From NCBI GenBank assembly GCA_002418985.1, contig DIFE01000136.1:1-10919 (forward strand): DNA of 10,919 bases, given 5' to 3'. How positions within the stretch are numbered: position 1 is the stretch's first letter; each line of letters opens with the position of its first letter. A program made the translations under genes and the position numbers. Shown one piece after another: positions 7,109-10,919 of this stretch. The DNA is from Deltaproteobacteria bacterium UBA5756 (GTDB taxonomy: Bacteria > Desulfobacterota > Syntrophorhabdia > Syntrophorhabdales > Syntrophorhabdaceae). The notes beneath the pieces are model-generated. The model was not told where the DNA came from. It saw only the letters and a program-made list of their open reading frames with translations, and ran no database searches.

Positions 7109-7120
7109 ATACCGGGGGCC
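7092..7120. repeat. Direct repeat CGGGGGCC x2 straddling the -35 of the flavoprotein promoter
   Basis: The octamer CGGGGGCC occurs at 7092-7099, inside the -10/-35 spacer, and again at 7113-7120, just beyond the -35. The two copies start exactly 21 bases apart, two helical turns. Position and phasing suit a regulator binding site, but this is inference from spacing only. Confidence 0.4.
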
Positions 7121-7199
7121 ATTGTTTCGTTAAAAGGTTTCCCGATTCAACCGGCAGGTGAGGAAGACGGGGGCGCCTGACGCGACGGCACGTATCGAC

Positions 7200-7727
7200 T
7201 CAGCTCTGGCCCCGGTAAATTGCTTTGAACTCCTCTACGAGCAGGACATTGAGAAGGTCCCGCATGTGTGGCGGCGGCTGGCCGAACCAGTAAAATTTAC
7301 CGTCCAGGGCCAGTACGCTGAACACACGTTTTTTTACAGGATCGTAGAGAACGATGATCTGGCTCGCATCACACAGGTGGGGCTTACAGCAAACGATGAG
7401 GACAAACTGTTCCCTGAAGACCCGGATCATCCGGTTCTTACCCGCGGCCGTGCCGGAAAGTGATTTTACCCAGTCCTCAAATTTTCCTTCCTGGATCATC
7501 ACCCCGTAGGATTTTTGGAAATCATCCAGCGTGAGCGTTTCCCAGGGGTACACCTCATATTTCTTGTACTGGTCGGGAAAAGAGACATATTCGATCACGA
7601 TCTGAGACTTGCCGCTCCCGGGCTTCGGGACGGCCGATTTTCTTTGTGACTGCGCCTGGAGGTCGACATCAGCGAAAAGGAGTATCAACGCCGCTGCCAT
7701 CGTTACCGCAAACACGATCTTTCTCAT
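7200..7727 (-). CDS. Secreted Ivy-like protein (candidate periplasmic lysozyme inhibitor)
   Basis: This 175-residue protein has a signal peptide at residues 1-25 (MRKIVFAVTMAAALILLF... ending LQA|Q), so it is periplasmic. The core resembles E. coli Ivy, inhibitor of C-type lysozyme. A DDFQKSYGVMIQEGKFEDWV segment (W86) matches Ivy's helix ending in PAWV. About 28 residues later comes the cysteine-bracketed loop C114-K-P-H-L-C119, then strands SQIIVLYDP and RVFSVLALDGKFYWFG. In Ivy the equivalent CKPHDC loop, closed by a disulfide, puts its histidine into the lysozyme active site. Here the histidine (H117) and both cysteines are kept, but Asp is replaced by Leu, and an extra cysteine (C113) precedes the loop. 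The start at 7727 has AAGGAG 5 bases upstream, while the longer frame to 7862 runs into the YgjP-like gene. It is third in the operon, 50 bases after the YgjP-like stop. The family call comes from motif and spacing. Confidence 0.75.
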   Translation of the reverse strand: MRKIVFAVTMAAALILLFADVDLQAQSQRKSAVPKPGSGKSQIVIEYVSFPDQYKKYEVYPWETLTLDDFQKSYGVMIQEGKFEDWVKSLSGTAAGKNRMIRVFREQFVLIVCCKPHLCDASQIIVLYDPVKKRVFSVLALDGKFYWFGQPPPHMRDLLNVLLVEEFKAIYRGQS

Positions 7728-7777
7728 CTTCTCTCCTTGTCGGACCATCCGTATACTCTTCGGGGCGGAGATAAACC

Positions 7778-8491
7778 TCATATGTCCAGCAAATATCCTC
7801 TGGCCGTGAGCCACTGTTTGCGCAGCTTGTAATCGGGCATCACTTTTTCGATATATTCCCAAAACTTTTTTGAATGGTTCTTGACCTTGATGTGGGCAAG
7901 TTCATGGACCACGATATAGTCGATAACGTCGTAAGGTGCCATGACGAGCCGGTAACTGAACGACAGCCTGTCATCGGACGAACAGGAGCCATAGCGGGTC
8001 CGGGCGCTTGTAATCCGTATCCCGTTATATGACAGGTTCAACCGTCTGCCGTAAAAACTGACACGCTCGGCGAATATCTCGCGTGCCCTCGTCCTGTACC
8101 AGTTTCGGAACATCTCTCTGCCATCGGCGTTGTGATCGCTGCACATCTGAAATATGCCCCGGGAAAGGGTGAGCTTTGCGGAACCGCCTTCGATCACCTC
8201 CAGCGGGTATTCCTCTCCGAGGTAAAGAAATTTCTCCCCCGTGACGTAGCGCTTCGGCCCGCCCGCCTTGCCGATCGTCTCCTGGTATTCCTTGATTTTT
8301 TTTGCTATCCAGGGCACCTTCGAAATGAAAAACCGCTGGATCTCTTCCTTGGGTGTTCGTTCAGGAACGAGGATAACAACCGTCCCGTTGCGTTCGACCT
8401 TCAGTGTCATCGTTCGTTTGCGATTTTTGCTGCGGACGATCTGGTAGTTCAGAAAATCTGCATCGCTGAAGAGAGAAGTCTGTCCTTCCAC
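7778..8491 (-). CDS. YgjP-like (DUF45 / COG1451) zinc metallopeptidase-fold protein
   Basis: The protein has 237 residues, the usual family size of about 230, and is cytosolic. The N-terminal part (residues about 14-70) has the family pattern of a strand with SKNRKRTMTLKVERNG followed by VPERTPKEEIQRF. The C-terminal part has RTRYGSCSSDDRLSFSYRLVMAP and the zinc site HELAH (H196, E197, H200) with a third histidine, H206, in KNHSKKFW. The fold is SprT/WLM-like. Most members have no proven substrate. Start is GTG at 8491. Its ribosome site is poor (AGAGGG only 3 bases away), but no better in-frame start keeps the conserved N-terminal strand; the next Met is residue 28. The gene is 44 bases downstream of the beta-CASP nuclease stop, in the same operon. 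Confidence 0.9.
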   Translation of the reverse strand: MEGQTSLFSDADFLNYQIVRSKNRKRTMTLKVERNGTVVILVPERTPKEEIQRFFISKVPWIAKKIKEYQETIGKAGGPKRYVTGEKFLYLGEEYPLEVIEGGSAKLTLSRGIFQMCSDHNADGREMFRNWYRTRAREIFAERVSFYGRRLNLSYNGIRITSARTRYGSCSSDDRLSFSYRLVMAPYDVIDYIVVHELAHIKVKNHSKKFWEYIEKVMPDYKLRKQWLTARGYLLDI

Positions 8492-8535
8492 GTTCCCTCT
8501 GAGATTCCACCGGGACTTAAGGAAGCCCGGAGCTG

Positions 8536-9918
8536 TTAAATATCCAGTTCCTCTCCAAGATGGGGTACATACGTCGTCAGTCCCAGTTTTTCCCTGACGG
8601 TCTTCTCAAACTCGAGGGCTACAGATTCTTCACCATGCACGATGAAAACCCTGGGGTTGTTCGTGAAGGTACTGAGCCATTCGATAAGCTCTCCCTGGTC
8701 GGCATGCGCAGAAAACCCGCCGATGGTATAGACTTTCGCCCGTATGGCCATTTCCTCGCCGAGGATATACGCCCTCTTCGCCCCATCAACGATATAACGG
8801 CCGAGAGTCCCGGGTACCTGGAAACCCGTGAAAATGACGCTGCACTCCGATCTCCAGATATTATGTTTGAAGTGGTGCCGTATCCTGCCGCCCTCGCACA
8901 TGCCGCTGCCTGCGATAATGATCGCCCCGGATTTGATCCTGTTGATCTTTTGAGATTCCTCTATGGTAGTCGTGAAGTGGACCTTCATGCCTCCCGAGCT
9001 TTTGATATGGAAGTTATTTGACGCCTCGGCATCGAAAAACTCGGGGTGCGCCATATAGATTTTGGTCGCTTTATCGGCAAGGGGGCTGTCGACGTAAACA
9101 TCCAGGTCCTTGAGGCGCCCTTCCTTGACAAGTTTGTCCAGAATATAGAGGACGTCCTGGGTCCTGCCCACCGCAAATGAGGGTAAAAGTACATTTCCGC
9201 CCCGCTTGAAAGTGTCCTTGACGACCTTTTCCAATTCAGCGATGCTCGCCTCTAGATCCTTGTGGAAACGGTTCCCGTAGGTGGACTCAACGACAACGTA
9301 GTCTGCTTCGGCAACATGCTGAGGGTCCCTGATGATCGGGTTGCCGTTCTTGCCTATATCACCCGAAAAGACGATCTTCTTGTCCCTCGCATTATCGCGG
9401 AACCATAGCTCCAGTGTCGCCGACCCCAGTATATGGCCGGCATCTATGAAACGGTACCTGATCCCCCCGGAAAGTTCCCTGGCGTCATCATAGTCCTTTT
9501 TGTCAAAATAAGGAAGGCAGGCCTTGGCGTCCTCGGAATTGTACAGCGGCTCGAAAACCTGGTCTCTACCTGCCCTCAAGGCCTTTTTCGTGTGCCACTC
9601 GGCGTCTTTTTCCTGGATATGCGCCGAATCGAGAAGGATGATCTCGGCAAGCTCCGCAGTGGCGGATGTGGTCAGGATCCGTCCCGTAAAGCCATCGGCC
9701 ACAATTTTCGGTATCAATCCCGAATGGTCGAGGTGCGCATGGGTGAGAAGCAGGGTCCCTATCTGATCGGGCTGGAATTTGAAGGGTTCCCGGTTGAGGG
9801 CATCGGAATTCCTGCCCTGATTCATACCGCAGTCCACAAGAACCTGGGTTCCATCCGTCAATAGATGGTAGCACGAGCCGGTAACCTTCCTTGCAGCACC
9901 CAGAAATCTGATTTTCAT
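8536..9918 (-). CDS. Metallo-beta-lactamase/beta-CASP RNA-processing exonuclease-type protein
   Basis: This 460-residue cytosolic enzyme has the CPSF-73/YSH1 (COG1236) architecture. The metallo-beta-lactamase core (1-about 205) carries HAHLDH (H60, H62, D64, H65), H162 in AGHILGS and D187 in SGDIG, all zinc ligands. Motif A is E211 in ESTYGNR. A beta-CASP cap covers about 215-375. The C-terminal RMMBL segment has motif B H405 (GFSAHADQ) and motif C H428 (VHGE). All catalytic positions are intact, so it should be an active phosphodiesterase, probably an RNA endo- or 5'-3' exonuclease like its archaeal and bacterial relatives. The start at 9918 follows a GGGGTG ribosome site. It is the first gene of the operon with the YgjP-like and Ivy-like genes, driven by the promoter at 9975-10003. 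Confidence 0.95.
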   Translation of the reverse strand: MKIRFLGAARKVTGSCYHLLTDGTQVLVDCGMNQGRNSDALNREPFKFQPDQIGTLLLTHAHLDHSGLIPKIVADGFTGRILTTSATAELAEIILLDSAHIQEKDAEWHTKKALRAGRDQVFEPLYNSEDAKACLPYFDKKDYDDARELSGGIRYRFIDAGHILGSATLELWFRDNARDKKIVFSGDIGKNGNPIIRDPQHVAEADYVVVESTYGNRFHKDLEASIAELEKVVKDTFKRGGNVLLPSFAVGRTQDVLYILDKLVKEGRLKDLDVYVDSPLADKATKIYMAHPEFFDAEASNNFHIKSSGGMKVHFTTTIEESQKINRIKSGAIIIAGSGMCEGGRIRHHFKHNIWRSECSVIFTGFQVPGTLGRYIVDGAKRAYILGEEMAIRAKVYTIGGFSAHADQGELIEWLSTFTNNPRVFIVHGEESVALEFEKTVREKLGLTTYVPHLGEELDI

Positions 9919-9961
9919 TCGTCACCCCGCGGGAATACTGAGAAACTGGACTCACTTTAAA

Positions 9962-10039
9962 CCGGAACCATTTGATTATAACTGGAGAGTTCCGGATTTA
10001 CAACCAAAGAATGGCGGCACCTCCTCCCCGGGGTTCCGG
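9962..10039. repeat. Three GTTCCGG/CCGGAAC heptamers in the divergent promoter region
   Basis: CCGGAAC at 9962-9968 and GTTCCGG at 9989-9995 form a perfect 7-base inverted repeat that brackets the minus-strand -10 box (9975-9980). A third copy, GTTCCGG, lies at 10033-10039, 44 bases from the second and in the same orientation, about four helical turns away. It is close to a CCCCGGGG palindrome (10026-10033). The layout fits an operator for the beta-CASP operon, perhaps also touching the riboswitch promoter. No regulator is identified. Confidence 0.45.
9975..10003 (-). promoter_or_regulatory. Predicted sigma-70 promoter for the beta-CASP/YgjP/Ivy-like operon
   Basis: On the minus strand, -35 TTGTAA (10003-9998), exactly 17 bases of spacer and a perfect -10 TATAAT (9980-9975) are seen. 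Transcription would begin near 9968, about 50 bases before the ATG at 9918. The start site would fall inside the CCGGAAC half-site at 9962-9968. Confidence 0.75.
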
Positions 10040-10056
10040 CAGTTTCCCCTTCCCGG

Positions 10057-10086
10057 TTGATTTCGTACGGAGATTCGGTTTATACT
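10057..10086 (+). promoter_or_regulatory. Predicted sigma-70 promoter driving the Mn2+ riboswitch and UPF0016 gene
   Basis: The -35 is TTGATT (10057-10062), followed by an 18-base spacer and -10 TATACT (10081-10086). The start near 10093 is about 10 bases before the riboswitch P1 stem, leaving a leader of roughly 158 bases. Confidence 0.7.
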
Positions 10087-10103
10087 GACCATGGGTTGTT
10101 TTT

Positions 10104-10191
10104 GAAGGGGAGTAGCTAGACAGGCAGAATCAACATACTGGGGCAACCCTGGTTCTGCCGTTGGCGATGTAAACCAATTAGCGAGACCTTC
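10104..10191 (+). ncRNA. yybP-ykoY manganese riboswitch aptamer
   Basis: The two signature loops of the yybP-ykoY class are present: AGGGGAGTAGCT at 10107-10118 and GCGAGACCTT at 10181-10190. P1 closes by GAAGG (10104-10108) with CCTTC (10187-10191). An internal stem GGCAGAA (10123-10129) pairs with TTCTGCC (10153-10159), enclosing a small GGG/CCC hairpin (10141-10149). A further stem TTGG/CCAA (10161-10164 with 10174-10177) leads into the second signature loop. This class senses Mn2+ between the two loops and commonly controls manganese exporters, UPF0016 proteins among them. The gene downstream here is UPF0016, so context and structure agree. Confidence 0.92.
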
Positions 10192-10231
10192 GGCGTGTGT
10201 TTTACCACATGCTGAAGTGTCTCGTTTTTTT
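10182..10231 (+). terminator. Intrinsic terminator of the riboswitch expression platform
   Basis: The arm 10182-10199 (CGAGAC, CTTC, GGCGTGTG) pairs with 10206-10224 (CACATGCTG, AAG, GTCTCG). This forms about 18 base pairs with two G-U wobbles and one bulged base, around a 6-base loop (10200-10205). Seven T residues follow (10225-10231). The 5' arm contains the CCTTC that also forms the 3' side of P1, so aptamer and terminator are mutually exclusive. Mn2+ binding should favour P1 and allow read-through, an ON switch. Confidence 0.9.
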
Positions 10232-10250
10232 ATGACCCCGGGAGGTCTTG

Positions 10251-10919
10251 ATGAGCGTATATCTGGCTTCGGTTATCTTTGTCGTTCTCGCCGAGATGGG
10301 GGACAAGACCCAGCTTCTGGCGATGGCCTTCGCCTCACGGTACCGGTGGCAGACCGTCCTGTTCGCCGTCTTCGTGGCAACACTGGTGAACCACTTCATG
10401 GCCGTGGTTGCGGGAAGCTATATAACCCGGTTCATTCCCATAGAGTACATCCAGATCGGTGCCTCAGCGTCCTTCATATTCTTCGGCCTCTGGACGATCA
10501 GGGGCGACACGCTCGAGGGGGAAGACAAACGGTTCAACTTCAGCCCGTTCTGGACCGTGGCGGTTGCCTTTTTCTTCGCTGAAATGGGCGATAAGACACA
10601 GCTGGCAACCGTGGCGCTGGCAACAAAATACAGCAATATCATAGTGGTCTGGCTCGGCACGACCACGGCGATGATCATCGCGGACGCCATCGGCATTATC
10701 ATCGGTATTGTGCTCGGCAAGAAGATCCCCGAGCGCTTCGTCAAGTGGTTTGCGGCCGTCATATTCATTCTTTTTGGGGTCATAGGCCTATGGGAATACC
10801 TGCCGAAGAGTCTCCTCACCACACCCATTATCGCCGGAGGACTGGCCGTCATCGTAATCCTGGTTGTGCTCGTGGCCCGTATGAATAATTCAATAACAGT
10901 AGTGTCCGGTAAAACTTAT
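10251..10919 (+). CDS. UPF0016/Gdt1 (TMEM165)-family manganese exporter, 3' end at window edge
   Basis: This integral membrane protein shows 223 residues and an open frame at the last base. It has the two family signatures EMGDKT, at residues 15-20 and 111-116, which lie in inverted-topology halves and form the cation site. About seven hydrophobic segments are visible, roughly at 4-24, 35-57, 66-84, 99-124, 130-156, 162-182 and 191-210. Established relatives are the bacterial Mn2+ exporters MneA/MntX and yeast Gdt1 (Ca2+/Mn2+). The protein should therefore remove excess Mn2+ across the inner membrane. The start is supported by GGGAGG (10240-10245), 5 bases before the ATG. An earlier ATG at 10232 is out of frame. 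Because family members are about 190-230 residues, little is probably missing. The upstream yybP-ykoY riboswitch supports manganese as the substrate and manganese-dependent induction. Confidence 0.94.
   Translation, partial: MSVYLASVIFVVLAEMGDKTQLLAMAFASRYRWQTVLFAVFVATLVNHFMAVVAGSYITRFIPIEYIQIGASASFIFFGLWTIRGDTLEGEDKRFNFSPFWTVAVAFFFAEMGDKTQLATVALATKYSNIIVVWLGTTTAMIIADAIGIIIGIVLGKKIPERFVKWFAAVIFILFGVIGLWEYLPKSLLTTPIIAGGLAVIVILVVLVARMNNSITVVSGKTY

Noticed and set aside
10217..10582. 121-codon plus-strand frame overlapping the start of the exporter gene
   Set aside because: It is in a different frame from the EMGDKT-containing gene, begins inside the terminator arm and has no recognisable domain. 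The open frame from 10251 is the real gene.

Overview
The window looks like an ordinary chromosomal segment of a Gram-negative bacterium with an outer membrane. The most likely source is an anaerobic deltaproteobacterium in the broad sense (Desulfobacterota or Syntrophorhabdia type). This is inferred from the protein families: a receiver protein with a CxxC/CxxC tail, a DUF6125-like small protein, a fumarate-reductase-type flavoprotein paired with an O-methyltransferase, and a beta-CASP nuclease. Taxonomy is tentative because there is no rRNA or other marker. No phage, insertion sequence, CRISPR array, tRNA or rRNA was seen.

Layout, left to right. Positions 1-1026 (+) carry the 3' part of ftsH. 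A receiver-domain protein (1062-1694, -) converges on it and is divergent from a DUF6125/ATC-hydrolase-like protein (1896-2429, +). An extragenic segment with interleaved inverted repeats (2439-2497) follows, then an NADPH-dependent FMN reductase (2597-3154, +) behind its own promoter. Two minus-strand units come next. One is an outer-membrane beta-barrel protein built from two homologous halves (3216-4178) with a strong promoter. The other is a flavoprotein/O-methyltransferase operon (7047 down to 4446) with its own promoter. A third minus-strand unit runs from 9918 to 7200: beta-CASP metallo-beta-lactamase nuclease, YgjP-like metallopeptidase, then a secreted Ivy-like lysozyme inhibitor candidate.

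The region 9919-10250 holds two divergent near-consensus promoters, three copies of the heptamer GTTCCGG/CCGGAAC, and a yybP-ykoY (Mn2+) riboswitch with a very strong overlapping terminator. It leads into a UPF0016/Gdt1-family manganese exporter gene (10251 to the window edge, +). The exporter reading frame is open to the last base.

The best-supported regulatory system is the manganese riboswitch and exporter pair: Mn2+ binding should stabilise P1, block the terminator and switch on the exporter. Less understood items worth following are the duplicated barrel protein, the Ivy-like protein with an altered inhibitory loop (CKPHLC), the receiver protein with a putative zinc tail, and the repeat motifs around three promoters.
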